Shown here: piece after piece, positions 1-12,900 of the stretch | Numbering within the stretch: the first letter of the stretch is position 1 | Layout of the letters: each line of letters opens with the position of its first letter | Source of the DNA: Sipunculus nudus | Taxonomy: Eukaryota > Annelida > Sipuncula > Golfingiida > Sipunculidae | Direction: 5' to 3' | DNA length: 64,000 bases | Assembly (NCBI GenBank): GCA_026874595.1 | Contig: CM049309.1 | Coordinates: forward strand, 14,684,576 to 14,748,575 | Translations under genes and position numbers: made by a program | The notes under the pieces: model-generated | Told to the model about the DNA's origin: nothing | What the model saw: the letters and a program-made list of their open reading frames with translations, nothing else | Databases searched by the model: none

Positions 1-2096
1 TTTATAATTGTTTATCTGAGCATGGATATGGAAGAATAAAAATTGAAAAGAAATGGCATGCTGGGAAAATCATCCCAGGTCTGTCTCCACATTTGGACTA
101 AAACCAGAAGTTCAGTAGTTCAGGTTGAAAACATGACAAATCAGTCACAAATGTTTAATGAATATCTATAATCCCACTAACTTGTATCAAACAAATTTTA
201 ATATCCAGTAGATTTATAAACACAGGTTGAAACATATAGCTCCTGACCTATGCTGGGGTATAGTGTGAAATTGTGGATAAAAGTAAGAGGTGGCCTGAGT
301 AGAAGTTAGTGCCACATATGAAAAAAAAAACCAGATTGTCTGATTCCCACAGAGAGGGGACATTGCAGAATTTCATCCATTGTAGATTAGGCTTGGGTGC
401 TGCAGCTGTGAGCGTCTGAATTGACGGAATCGGCAGTTTTCTGTTCACACTTGGTGGGCAAGTCACGGACGGGCTTATCTTATACATCACAGGGAGGTTG
501 ATACCTTGGGGAAATATGATGCGGAGGCAGGGCTTGTTGTCTGAACCGGAGTACGGATTAAATATTAAGCGAAAAAGATGCTCCTGGAGGTGGTCAATAG
601 AGACTTTAAAAACTAGACTGGCCCCATCAACATTTATCCTCATGACTCTTGGTTGTACTGGTTAGAGACCAATGAAACAAGTTTTTGTTTCATTTGAAAA
701 ATACTATGGTTGAATGGGTTTATATATGGGATATTGCTAATACTGATACTCTTGTGTGTGGAGGTGGAATAAACCTGCTTGCCTGAAAAATTGCAGGCAA
801 ACAACTAGCACCCCTGGTGGACAGCCTGTCCAACCCTTTCATTCAAAACAGCTGCTTCTGCACTGAGCATAACGCAAAGCACTTTAACAAATTATCCTGA
901 ACTTTAATATTGTCTTGTTTTCATAGTCTGTTGTTGTGTTGAAATTAAAATGGTTACATGAACGAGGAAAAGCTTAGAAATAACATATCGCATTAGAACT
1001 TTATTTTGAATCAACAGACTCGCATAATTATTCAGGGCAAAGCTACAATTGGTCTTTCTTTTATGGGTTAAAGTCAGGTTTGGCAAGTTTCATTTAATCT
1101 TCCTTGCAGCATACCAACAATTATTTGCAGCCTCATATTTGTTCAATGATCACATTAAATAAAAAGAGTTCATAGTGTATATAACCTTCAGTAGTTGGAA
1201 TGGTCAGCTCAAACTGTGCCAATGACCATCTGGGTGAATCATGCTTGCCTGCGTAAATGGACTTCCGGCTGTGCCAGCCAGTGGTTTTTCTCCATCATTT
1301 CCAAGAGAGACTGCATTGGTGATATCCTGTATTACGAAATGTTGTGAAATTGGGAATTATCACAAAATGAAGGCTTCATGAATAAAACCTCAATCCAACT
1401 GGCTGAACAGTCATTTATACAGTATCCTTATTGGCAGTTTATAGTGTCCACACAAATAGCAACAGTAGTAGATAGTCAGAAGATTGCTATAATGGCTCTT
1501 TTATATTATCTGCCAAAAACAAATAATGAAAAATTGATTGCCACTAACATTTGTTCTTTTACTTCGTTTCAAGTTGTTAAGAATATGCATGTATATATAA
1601 ATCACAGGAAGTGACATCACAGACTAACTTATTTCATATCAAGACTATCTTGAAACCCCAGAGAGAAAAGAATTCGATATGGGTATGGTTTATTTAAATA
1701 AACAAACTTATTAGCTGTACTTGATTTTGACAGATAAATAACTTCAGCCTTATTCTTCATGGGTAGGTTTTCCATTGGCCAAGTTAACCCTCTGGATGGA
1801 CTTGTGTAGTTTCTGATAGATAGCGCTGTCATAGATCCAAAATTTCTAAAATAATATCAGATTCCTAAGGATGTATTGGAAAATTTTGAAAATTACCCCC
1901 CCCCCCCCCTTAATTAGGACAGACTTGGCAACATTTCCAAACACACCAAGACATAAATGCTCACAGACAATTCGCCAGACAGGAGTTGTGTGACAAGCAT
2001 TCAGTGGTTCTGTCAAATATAATTATTTAATAATTTGTGTTAATTGTATATGGTGGGGGTAATTTTATTTTAAAATGAAGGAATCATTTAAAATTG
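1..2096. other. 5' flank or intron 1 of Rab3, no supported exon
   Basis: AT-rich sequence without a recognised gene. It holds a 14-base C run (1896-1909), a CTCF-like core at 808-820 and a 131-codon minus-strand open frame (248-643) of unknown meaning. No 5' UTR exon or promoter could be identified; a noncoding first exon would be invisible without transcript data. Confidence 0.5.
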
Positions 2097-2543
2097 TCTG
2101 ATCTGATATCTGATGTCTGTTAACCAGAGACAATCCCTTGAACCTTCTATAAAATTGGTCAGAAAATGCTGATCCCACTGCACACAGGCTCTTTGCTCTG
2201 TTTATATCTGTTTGTTTATAACAAGGGGGCCCTCACAAAATACTACATACATATTGGACAAGAACACTTGGTAGCGAGGCAGAATAACCAGTTTTTCTAA
2301 GAGTATTTTGTGATGAGTGACCTTTGAATTTCTAATCATAGGTTACCTTCCACCTTGGGTTACATATTTTTTGTTTGTCAACAGTTCTATGTTTACTAAC
2401 AGCCTGTGGATAAACAAACTCATAAGTCCATCATTGAGGCACTACCCAAACTTTTGTGAACAGGAATAGTTCATTAAAACATTGACAGATCAAGCCAGAA
2501 ATTTAAAATTCTATACAAAATGTAGGCGAATAGCTGGCTTTAT
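2097..2543 (+). repeat. Dispersed repeat R1, copy 1
   Basis: First of three diverged, same-strand copies of a 350-450 bp repeat (others at 27963-28374 and 63520-63866). Shared landmarks in order are GATATCTGATGTCTGT, a CCCTTGAA-like block, a GTTTATATC block, AAGGACA-like and GAGGCNTTA blocks, and the end AGGTAGATGGATAGC. No coding capacity is seen. It ends 56 bp before the exon 2 start and so sits against the splice acceptor region. Confidence 0.7.
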
Positions 2544-2599
2544 TATTATCATGTTTATGATTCTATCTGTATTTATTTTTTTTCATTTGTTAATTTCAG

Positions 2600-2824
2600 A
2601 TGGCAGCAGCCAATGACAGCAAGTGGCAGAAGGATGCTGCGGACCAGAATTTTGACTATATGTTCAAGTTGCTCATCATCGGCAACAGTAGTGTAGGCAA
2701 AACCTCCTTCCTATTCCGATATGCGGACGACTCTTTTACCTCAGCCTTTGTCAGTACTGTGGGAATAGACTTCAAAGTCAAGACAGTATTTAGGCAAGAT
2801 AAAAGGGTCAAGTTGCAAATATGG
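2600..2824 (+). CDS. Rab3: Rab3 GTPase, coding exon 2 (start codon, P-loop, switch I)
   Basis: First coding exon of a Rab3-family small GTPase, which on synaptic and secretory vesicles cycles between GTP and GDP and recruits effectors such as RIM and rabphilin. It encodes residues 1-75, starting [20 protein letters not shown]. The G1 P-loop GNSSVGKT is at residues 28-35, switch I with conserved Thr53 follows, and the exon ends KLQIW. The splice acceptor TTTCAG (2594-2599) lies directly against the ATG, so any 5' UTR must be on an upstream exon that I cannot identify. The donor is GTGAGT at 2825. The exon ends after the Trp before DTAGQ, which to my knowledge is also a vertebrate RAB3 boundary. 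The protein is nearly the same as Drosophila Rab3 here, so the assignment is firm. Confidence 0.97.
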
Positions 2825-2975
2825 GTGAGTACTATCTTCTTTCTTATGCTCTGAAGGCAGTGGAGAGCCATTGCATTTTAAAATGCTCTGGTTTAACTGC
2901 TGCCTTTGACAAATGTAATCCATAAATTTAGGAAATAGATTAACACTGCTTCATAAATAGGTTTAGGCACCAGAA

Positions 2976-3445
2976 GGTGGGATAGCATCCATTATACATA
3001 TGATACAACTGGTATAGCTAATCATAGGCCGCTCTCAGCTCCCAGCTTTTGATATGGCATCCATTATGCATATGATTCAACAGGTATAGCCAATCACAGG
3101 CCCTTCTCAGTTCCCAGCTATTGATATTGCATTCATTATGCATATGATACAACTGGTATAGCCAATCATAGGCCGCTCTCAGCTCCCAGCTTTTGATATG
3201 GCATCCATTATGCATATGATTCAACTGGTATAGCCAATCACAGGCCCTTCTCAGTTCCCAGCTATTGATATTGCATTCATTATGCATATGATGCAACTGG
3301 TATAGCCAATCACAGGCTGCTCTCAGTTCCTAGCAATTGATATGGCATAAATTATGCATATGATGCAACTGGTATAGCCAATCACAGGCCTTTCTGAATT
3401 CCCAGCTATTGATATGGCATCCATTATGCATATGATGCAACATAT
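2976..3445. repeat. 72-bp tandem repeat, about 6.5 copies, with 144-bp higher order
   Basis: The word GGTATAGC recurs at 3011, 3083, 3155, 3227, 3299 and 3371, exactly 72 bp apart, and the array decays by 3445. Units 1 and 3 share one variant (CGCTCTCAGCTCCCAGCTTT) and units 2 and 4 another (CCCTTCTCAGTTCCCAGCTA), which shows a two-unit higher-order amplification. Each unit contains the near-palindrome ATTATGCATATGAT. Confidence 0.92.
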
Positions 3446-6025
3446 AGCCACTCAGAAGTCTCTGTGCAGTTCCCTTAAGCCGTTTTGTAATTGTAAACCC
3501 AGACTGTAGCAGTGGCCTCTAAATCTGATTTACTGTCCATTACTTTTAATTAATGAAACAAGGCAGTCTCCTTTTACTGGAATATGTGGTATGATAAGGT
3601 ATTGCCAATAATATTGGTGATATAGTACATATATAACATATATAAGATATTACTTAAGATATATTTATAATGAAAAATGGAACTTGAAAATCAGTTACCT
3701 TAATTTTGCCAAATTACAGAAAGCTTCCTTTATCAGAGAGGTTTTGAAACTTTTGAGTTGACATTTCACAGTACTGCCTCAAATTAAAAAAAAATTGAGA
3801 GTTTTCTGTATTATACACATGTCCATAACCTTGATATAACTGCCAGGTCATGGCAAATTATGTAATGCTAACAAGGATTTGTGGTTTATCCCCTGTGCTG
3901 TAGTTAAGAAGTAAAATTTTGCAACCAACTGCAACAGTGCTGCAGTTCACAGTGTATTATATTTGAAGATATATGTTTGGGATCTTTTATCATACATGAA
4001 CAGAATTGGGAACATGTCCTTTATACTTCTTAAGGAGAGGGAGTAAGAATTTCATTTTCATTCTTTTCAGCAAATCATAAATATTGTGAAATTGAAACCA
4101 ACTTGAAAATGAAGAAAAACCATTGTACATGTCAGGAAAATGTATGGCCAATATAGATAAACCTGCTACAACATAGCTGAGGAGGTATTCTTTCCTCCCA
4201 TCAATCTGTATAATTTATGCCCTCAACCCACAAAAACATAAAATGGGTGCAGATGATAAAATGTTATTTTATATGATTGAATCAAGTTATCACAGTTAGG
4301 CAGAGTGCAGATAAAACAAGGACTATTGAAGGAAAGAGTTAATGTTTACATATCAAATATGGAAATATTACTATGTAGGTTTATCAAAGACAATATTTAC
4401 ACTGCTGTCAAAACCATTCATTACTAGGTAATAAAATAAGCCATAGATACACAGAGATTTTAAGACTACCTAGTTTAATGGAGAGTTGTACTTTTCCACG
4501 AGCTGTAATAATGTCAGGCAACTAAACCATGCAGATATATTTAACATATGAATTAGTATATGAATAGCCTATAACTCTAATTAAATTATCAGTACTCATG
4601 AAAAGCTACCAGGTGATTTCAAGATGTATGGTGTCAGGAAGATGTGTGGCCAATATAGAAAATCCTGTTACAACTTAGCTAAGGTGGCACTCCCTCCTCC
4701 AGCCAATCTTTAGAAGTATATTTTTTCATATCACTGATAAAAAACATATAGTATGGTAATGTTTGTAAAACCTCTGTGCTGTGTGTTTGGTGGCATTTCT
4801 TTGCATTTCATGATATAGTTTGCATAAATACATTCTTGAAGCTTGGACTTACATTTTGTTTTCAGTTTTACCTCAATTTAGAAAATGAAAACACATACAA
4901 AATGAAAATCAGGAAAAAAGGTTTTGTGATTGTCATGAACTGAGAAATCTATCTGTTTTGTGGAGGATTGGAAGAATGTTAGATTAATAAAAGTGTAATC
5001 ATCTTGGTTAATTTACATTAAAAATATCACCAGTTGATCTGATCAACAGTTTGTAATCTCTCAGGTTTATTTTCTTTTTTTATATCACCAAATGTAGTAG
5101 CAAATCTGATAGCAGAGCCATAAAAAGTAGCTAAATTAATGATCTCATATCTGCATAACCATGGTGATCAATCAATTTTTACTATACACCGGGCAGGCTT
5201 GCTCTTTCCCGGCAGCCTTGGGTATTGTAGCCACAGTAGAAAATGATAGTGTGTGATTAAAATAGAAAGGGATTGATTAAAGCTTTCCAAGGTCCAGGGA
5301 AGAGGGTCGCCTGCAATATCAGGACCAGAGACCCAGTGGCTGATGTAGAGTCCATATCTAATGTTATTCTCTTATGGAATCCATCTTTAAGTGGATTATG
5401 TGGAGGATACAACATATAGCTCACTGGTTTATCCACTACAAATATTGTCAGAAACATTATAGGTAAAAACCTGGCAAACTTGAAAGATAAACTGAACCTC
5501 AGGGATTTGTTCCTTTACTAAACTGTCTGTGTTTAAGAATAGTTGTTTTAAATATATAAAAAGATTTGAAGCAAGAGCAGTTAAGTGTGACATAATATAT
5601 AGTCCGTCAATCTGTTGTTCTCCTTACCTCATCTGCTATCATGCCAAGAGGTCTAGGCATCACTAATTTGAAACCCAGGTAACTTAAATATGACACAAAA
5701 TCCATCTTCATGTTGATCACCTCATCTCCTTCAGGATAGAGTGCCAACTGTGGGACAGGGACTTAAATATTAAAAAAAAATTTAAAGTGTTTCACACAGT
5801 GTGTGCCTGAGCAGTTAGTAATGAAATGGTTCATAAACTACTCCCTGGAGAGGATCAATTTAAAAAGGCTTAGTTCACCACATTAGTTGCATTGAAAATA
5901 CTTATGCATTGTATGACAGTGTTCAGGTTTTATTGAAACAGTTTAAAACTGTTTCTCCAGTGTAGTTTAGAAAAGATGCCAGGGGCATGATTAAGTGTTA
6001 ACAGCTAATCTACCAGTTATAAGTG

Positions 6026-6170
6026 TAGGATCTGGCTTAGTAGTATAGATGGTGGACTTCAGAAGGGAAGGTTCCAGGTTTGAGGTTGATTCACATTCAT
6101 TTCTTAACTACAGGTACAGGTAATGCCTGCTGGATTATTCCTAACCAAATACATAAATAATTTTAAAAAA
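6026..6170 (+). repeat. tRNA-derived SINE-like fragment
   Basis: Starts with an A-box-like TGGCTTAGTAGTA and has a B-box-like GGTTTGAGGTTGATTC about 45 bp later, then an AT-rich tail ending in a short A run near 6170. It is divergent from any real tRNA and no cloverleaf is intact. Confidence 0.45.
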
Positions 6171-6322
6171 AGTGTTTGATATGAGGACACAAACTTTGCT
6201 CCGAAGAGAGTGTTCAAAGTTGGTGACCTGGAATGTTTGTTAAGTCTTTGTTGTTCTTGAGAACTTTTTAATTTAAATAATTAAAAAACAACCTTGGACA
6301 TGGAGGTATTTCTGCCCTTGCT

Positions 6323-6343
6323 GGGGGGGTGGGGGGGGGGGGG
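6323..6343. repeat. Poly(G) tract
   Basis: Seven G, one T, then thirteen G. It lies 87 bp upstream of the CRE pair. Confidence 0.9.
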
Positions 6344-6429
6344 AGGAACACAATGAACAACAATCATGGGCCCCATTGTGTATGTTATGTACTGACACCT
6401 TTATCTGGAAATGGCACGTACATGTGGAG

Positions 6430-6525
6430 TGACGTCATTGTCCTCTGTGACGTCAGGACTCGCACTCCAAAGATGGCCATATCATCACATGCTGCGTCCC
6501 TGTGTAAACAAATGTGCTATAAAAA
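6430..6525 (+). promoter_or_regulatory. Candidate regulatory cluster: two perfect CREs and a TATA box
   Basis: Two exact TGACGTCA palindromes at 6430-6437 and 6448-6455, 18 bp apart, are followed by a YY1-like AAAGATGGCC near 6470 and TATAAAAA at 6518-6525. The order resembles a compact CREB-responsive promoter. It lies in intron 2, 3.6 kb downstream of exon 2. No transcript start or downstream coding exon is visible, so it could be an enhancer, an alternative promoter or part of a repeat. Confidence 0.4.
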
Positions 6526-7521
6526 CCCATAAAACACTCTTTCTTTGGTTATTTACGCATGAATTTACACCAAATCTAAACTTATTGAACATTTAAAAAA
6601 AAAAACAACCTATATGATAAATTTCAATAACATCCGCGATACCTTTCTTCACGTCTCTTGTGGACACACGCACACACACAATCAAATGAAAGCAATAAAC
6701 CCACTTTTCATGCAGGGTTGAAACTTCTGAAATCCAGAAGGCTTAATTAATCATTCTAATCATTGATACCTACATCTTCACTCAATAGTATGTGTCCCCA
6801 AAAGACCATCTAGACTTATCCTTACATTAGAAGCTTAGCTTCTTTGGCACCTGGCACCTATCTGTATGTCCATAAAACAAGAAGAATTTTCATTTTGATC
6901 TATTGTAGTACAGGAAGTAACCTTTTGTGTGCTTCCGTATCTCTGACACCATCATCTGAGCTCCACTGAAGTCTTGCTGGGGTTGAATTTTATGTGCCTG
7001 TTCACCCATTAATCCTCACATATTTTTTCTAACATCAAAAGACACCTTGTCTGGCATTTTCTTTCAGGGGAATAATGTTTAATGGTTGATGGGGTCAGAC
7101 ATTTAGATATTGGACAAAGAATTTATGCTCTGTTAATTTTGAATTTCTCCTATGACATGATGCAGTAAATCTTATGTGTGAGATCTTAATTGAAAAAAAA
7201 CCCTTACTTTATTTAAGGATCATATATATTTCAAATGAATTGTTCACTTTCCAGCTTGAAAGAATTTTCATTCTTGTTGCCATTTCTCATGCTAGGCTAC
7301 CTGTATTGTATCATATTATCAGCCGAAAATTTTTTTATTTAAAATCCTCTGTGGCAGAAAGAATTGAGAAATCTGTATTTAGAAATGCAAAGAAAATCTA
7401 AAGAAAATTTGTAATGAGAGATGGAAAGAACTTCAGTTTTGCCCCTGTTCTCTGCTTTTATGCCTGGAGGTTTTAAGCAGCACTAATCTAACATAAAGTT
7501 ACAGTGAAGGAAGTAAGGCCA

Positions 7522-7868
7522 TATCTGCACTTGGCTGGAATCTAAATCAGATAATTCTAAACTGGTTTTCTGTAGTCTTGGAGTAGTATGCTTTGTGTAC
7601 ACACTGTAGTAAGTATAACAAAAGCCTGAACTGGTTTAATCTTTGATATTAACCCAGTTTACTGTGCTTCAGAATGTGACGGGAAGGATCGGGTCAAAAA
7701 GTAGGAAAACTGTCCCCATGCAAAAGACTAGAAACAGGTTTGCTTGTATGCACCAGGAACCAGTTTTGAATACATATGTCTAAAAGTAGCCCAGACTACT
7801 GAAGACCATATATTTCTAGTGAACTACAGTAGTCCGAACTGGTTTCGAGTAGTCGCCTAGTGCAGACA
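7522..7868. mobile_element. MITE-like element with imperfect terminal inverted repeats
   Basis: The left end TATCTGCACTTGGC (7522-7535) is matched in inverted form at the right end by GCCTAGTGCAGACA (7855-7868). A second inner pair around AAACTGGTTTTCTGTAGTC and GTAGTCCGAACTGGTTT extends the symmetry. No coding capacity. The family is unknown. Confidence 0.55.
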
Positions 7869-8828
7869 GAGTACTTTGATTCATGATCTTGATTTTGTTT
7901 GTGGGGATATGCCCTAACATTCTTTGACTTTATCTGCTAGCTCTGTCAACAAATTAATGAAAGCTGGTTTGGTAATCCTTGGCTATGTGCTGATGATAAG
8001 TTATGGTACAACTGTTCCAATGCTGTTTTCACATCAACAAAAGGTGCTTATGTGAGCTTGGCCACCCCAGCATGTTTACAAATTAATATGGTACTTGATG
8101 ATGCAAAAGCTTTTGACATGACAAAGTACTGCTAATGGTAGTTGACCTTTGACATTTGTAAAGGATATTCATTGGTCTCTGTTCTGCTGCATCATGCAGT
8201 CATTGATGCAATCACGGAGAGAGTACTTTCAACTTGGGTTAGGTTCTGTGAAGGTGCATAGAAAAATGAATTAAAGAATATGAATAGAATATAATAAACA
8301 TGTGAATGGTGTGTTTAACATGCACCCATTTAACTAGTCATGATTCTGAAAGTCTTCATTGATACAGTATAATGTTGAGTTAAATGCAGTACAAAATACA
8401 ATGAAGGGTTACGTTTTGAATCAATATCCTGCTGTGATGTACACAGGAGCTGTTTCTTTCTCCCACGTCATTGGATTATCATGCTCTTAGGCCATGCAAG
8501 TAGCGACAACAGTAGTAGGCAGAAGAAAATCTTTAAACACAGTGTGGGCCTGCCGGAATAAGATTGCAAATTTGGAGTTGTATTGATCGAGGGGGAAATG
8601 AAGCATAAGTCTGGAGCAGGCAAGAACTCACGTCTAAGTAACGGGTTCTGATCAATAGGGAAGGAGCACGACCCCGTCTGATGATCACCATTCGCTCTTG
8701 TCAGAATGCCCAAGAGTGTCCCACACTCTCCTATACTGGCTTGAACTTGTCTAACACAACAGTGGCAAAACATAGACTTTGAGTTGTTCTATTCTGGTAA
8801 GGGTGGCAGCCTATCCTGTCATATTGGA

Positions 8829-8841
8829 GTTGCCTAGCAAC
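8829..8841. promoter_or_regulatory. Palindromic X-box (RFX-type) motif
   Basis: GTTGCCTAGCAAC fits the RFX X-box form GTNRCC-N-RGYAAC exactly. The same 13 bases recur at 26877-26889. Function is not shown. Confidence 0.35.
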
Positions 8842-9837
8842 TCTCTACAGGATCAATGAAGTTTGTAGTATGGCCTCCTGACATTGTGTCAGAAATCATA
8901 CCCCACGGACTGGGATGGTTGTTAGCCTTTTGGGAGGCAGAGCTGTTTTAATAACAGCAAAGCGGAGGTCAGCTTAAGCTCACATGACTCCTTCTACATA
9001 CCACAGTTACTCTGCTAAAGTTGGTCTCGTATGGACAGTGCTAATACCACAAATCAGTAAAGCTATAGGCTCAAATCTCTCTAGTTGGTGCTGTGTTTTA
9101 TCTTTTCAAGTCCATGGCTATGTATAGCACAGAAAAAGAAGCATTCTGTCTGCAGGTGAAGGAGTTAAAAGGAGTTGCAAGCGAGTCTTTTTTTCAAAAT
9201 GATGAGGTGGCATGAGTTATTTCTCCTGACACTTCTATTTTGAAACAAGTTGATGTTTTTGCTTCTCTTCTAGAAGAACTAGAATGGAATTTAAAAGTTT
9301 TTGTGATTAAGTAAGGAAAAAATGACTCTTTTTACATGGTCGGCTGTTGGCAGAAATGTTTATATTTATTATCTGCCCAAGTCTGGCAATTTATTATTGA
9401 TATTTATACACCAAGAGAATCCGTAAACTTTGTCTAAATGCCTGTGTCAGTTTCCTGATGGATATGGAATCACTGATATCTTTGCAACTTATCTATGCAT
9501 GTTAGAGCTCACAGGAAGGCTCAGTGTTTATCCTGCATTAAATTTCTTCATAAACACCTTGGTATTCAAATAATTGTTTCAAATGTAATGTTTTTAATGC
9601 CGCACAGTTTAAAAGTAAGCTCTAAATAGTTCTCTCTGAGGTTCTGGTTAATTAAAACTGTACCTATTTTAATGCATTATATAAACTGTTAACTGTGATT
9701 ACTTTCAAGAACCTGAGGTTCTTACGTTCCAGATTGACCCACCAGCCTCAGTGTCAATATTTTAAGGGTCCTGGATTGAGGTAATTTTGTTTGTCGGGGC
9801 ATTGTGTTTATGGTGATTTGTGTAAGAGCCATTTATA

Positions 9838-9840
<3 letters not shown>

Positions 9841-9927
<87 letters not shown>
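9841..9927. repeat. (AT)n microsatellite, about 43 copies
   Basis: Uninterrupted 87-bp AT dinucleotide run. Confidence 0.98.
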
Positions 9928-9928
<1 letters not shown>

Positions 9929-12900
9929 TCCTTTTGCATTGATACATATATCTCCCTAACCCTATATAATACTTGATTTTATCAGATATACAGGTATAGA
10001 ACTAGAGGATGACTATCAACTGATGAATTGACTGGTGAAAGGACATCTCTTTAAGGAAAAATCAATAATGTAGCCTTGTTTCCTCTAACTTGGAGGAAAG
10101 TTCTACATAAAATTTGTCCCAAATTGAGACTACTGCTTTTATGCAGAGGAAGTAACACTTAAATTCTCTCATGATAGTTCACATTAATGGCCAGATTGAT
10201 AAACACTGGAGTGGCATCTTATATTTATGAGTTGATTCCATTGGTCATCTGACATGAGGAGATAATGAGATTTATTGTCAAATAACGGCCTGCTAGACTT
10301 GACTGCATAATTTGTGGAGGGAACAAATCCATGGTGGTCTGGAAAATGTTGTGATTCCAGATGTGGACTATATCTGGTTTTCAATCTGAGGGTGCTCTAT
10401 GAATTCTGTTTTAGAAAACAGTATTTCTGAAAAAAGTTTTCAACATTAGCCAAGAACTCATTGAATTCAGTAAATTTCACATCTGTCCATGGCAATTCAT
10501 ATAATGAATAGCATATAGCCCGTATGCAAACATGTGTGTGCTAAGGATGGGGAAATAAGTGTTTAAATATAAGGTACACCCTTCTTAAAAGGCTCCACAT
10601 GTTTCTTAGTAGACCCTAACCTTGGACACCATTAAGACTGATGAAATTTAGTGAGGAATGTTTTTTTGCATGTTGAATGGTAAAAGTAGCAACAGTGACA
10701 AAACTGCAAATAATTTGCTCCCTCTCCAAACCCCAAAAAATGTGTTTTTTGGGGGAAGGGGATTTGGATGCAAGCCCTTTGTCCTTTCGAATGTTAATCA
10801 GGTAATGCCTCTGGAGTCAAAAATTAACTGCTTTATCAGCATTACTTTAAATAGAGGAGGTTATAACAATGAATTGTAGCCTGCTAGAGGGAGCTCTGCA
10901 TGTACAGTGACGTGTGCTTCCAAACAAGGACTTAAATCTCAGATGTGCAACTAGTAGAGTTTTTACTAACAGTCCTATAAGACACCTGTCTTGAAGTAAC
11001 ATAGGAAACCTTTTCATATAGTTCCTCGGTTTGAACTCTAGAGCTTTCAAGACAAAAAATTTTGAAATGACAAATGCTCAGAGACCAACTCAAATGTTTA
11101 ACTGACATGCTATAATGTCTTGATGATTTGTGATCCCCTACTTTGAAAAACAAAATCTCTTACCTGATACCCTCAATAAAATGCATTTTTTCACCCACAT
11201 TCACGTGCCACCTGTATGCCATGGGCAGAACTCTGTCAACACCTGTGCAGTGCTGAAATCACTCACTACATACGTTTTAATTAATTTTATAATCATTTGG
11301 ACCATGGAAGCTAATTATAGGTCAGTAATTAAGTGGGTCAGTAAGGCAGGTGTTTTTGTGAGACAAGTACCAGTCTATTCCTTCCTGGTAATTGACCAAG
11401 CTAATGGAACGTGTAATGGGGCTTCCTTTCATTGAGCCTGAGTCTGGTTCAAGAGAAAACCATGAAGTAATAGTTCTTAAAACTCTGCCATTGAACTTGT
11501 TACTTCTAAGTCATAGTGTTAAAGAACTACTCCAAAGGCATTGAAAGTTGGACTTTTATAAGTGGAGGATGTTGCAACTAGATCTTGTGTCAAAGGAATG
11601 AGAACACCAAATGGAATCCAGTAGTGTGATTTAAGAAAATTGAGCTCCCATCTTATTAACTGCATGGAGAATACTTCAAAGGAGATTCCTTGATGGTGAT
11701 ATTTAATGTGAAAAAATTTAGAGTAATTAAGAAAAAAAAAAACTTTGCATAGAATCTAAATCTGGCAAGAAAGGTATCAGAGATTTTGTTTTAGTAATCT
11801 TACCAGACAGCAGTCTTTAACAGTGGCTCCTAATTTTAACAGCAGCTGACAAGTCTTATTTACATGTGTTAAAGAATAAATATGAAGACTTGAATTATTA
11901 AGATCTATTGCAAAATATCCACTAGCCTTTGAAGGTAAAAAAGAGCTTCAGGGGCCCAGGCCAGATTACTTGGAACAGCCCCCAGACAGATCTCCTCCAT
12001 CAGTCTTCTCCAATCAGGATTTCCTTTAATCTCACATGAGAGGACTTAGATTTCCTTTGAACCTTACATGAGAAAAGATCTACAAGCATCTCATTTTCAT
12101 GTTACATTAGGTTTTAAAGAAATTAAGGAAATGTCATGGAAGATCAAAATATATATTACTTTTGTGCTATCAACCTTTAATATCGTAGCGATTTGGAAAA
12201 ACTTTAGGTAGCTTAGTTATATAAAATGACACAATGAAGAAGTAGACTGAACCAACTGTAATATGTTACATCCATGGACAATTAAGTTACAAACAAAACA
12301 AAAATCTTAATACACATTTTATGGTATCTTATTAATTTGTGCAAACTTTATGGTAACTCTGACACGGTATGAACAAAGAACATGATATATCATTTAAGAA
12401 CAAAGCTAAACAAGCAATGATAAAAAAAATAATTTGTATAGTGAATATGTAGCAATATATAAGGTTGAATGATAATAAAAGAAGAAATTTAAGTCAACTT
12501 TGAGCTTTTTTATACTTGGCAAAAAAATGTTCCAGAAGTATGTAACAACACCCTTTCAGCAGAAGTCATTTCTACTTGAACTAAACCTATTCCAGTTAGG
12601 CACAGTTGGATGACTGTGACTTGCAAGTTTTGACAGAAAACTAAATTAATCAAAATTTGTTTCATTTCAAAGAAACACATTTTTATATATGCATGCCAAC
12701 AAAATATTACTTTTTCCTTATTGCCTTACCACTAAAACACCCATGTTTATGTAATTTGACTTGAAACTATTCTTATCCAATGTACTTGTACTTGTACAGA
12801 CTACATTGTCGTCATCACTACATTTATACCTGAACCACTGGAGTATTTAGAAGCCCTGGTGCATTGTGGGCCATAGGATTTAAAATACACAACAACTAAC

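Noticed and set aside
3018-3296. 92-codon minus-strand frame with a repeated HMHNGC-type peptide
   Set aside because: The satellite unit of 72 bp is a multiple of three, so one open unit makes the whole array open. There is no other coding evidence.
2976-3445. CRISPR array
   Set aside because: The whole 72-bp unit repeats, with no unique spacers, and the sequence is animal genomic DNA. The CArG and ATGCTAAT arrays fail for the same reason.
9762-9976. Open frames coding repeated Tyr-Ile on both strands
   Set aside because: These are translations of the AT dinucleotide microsatellite.
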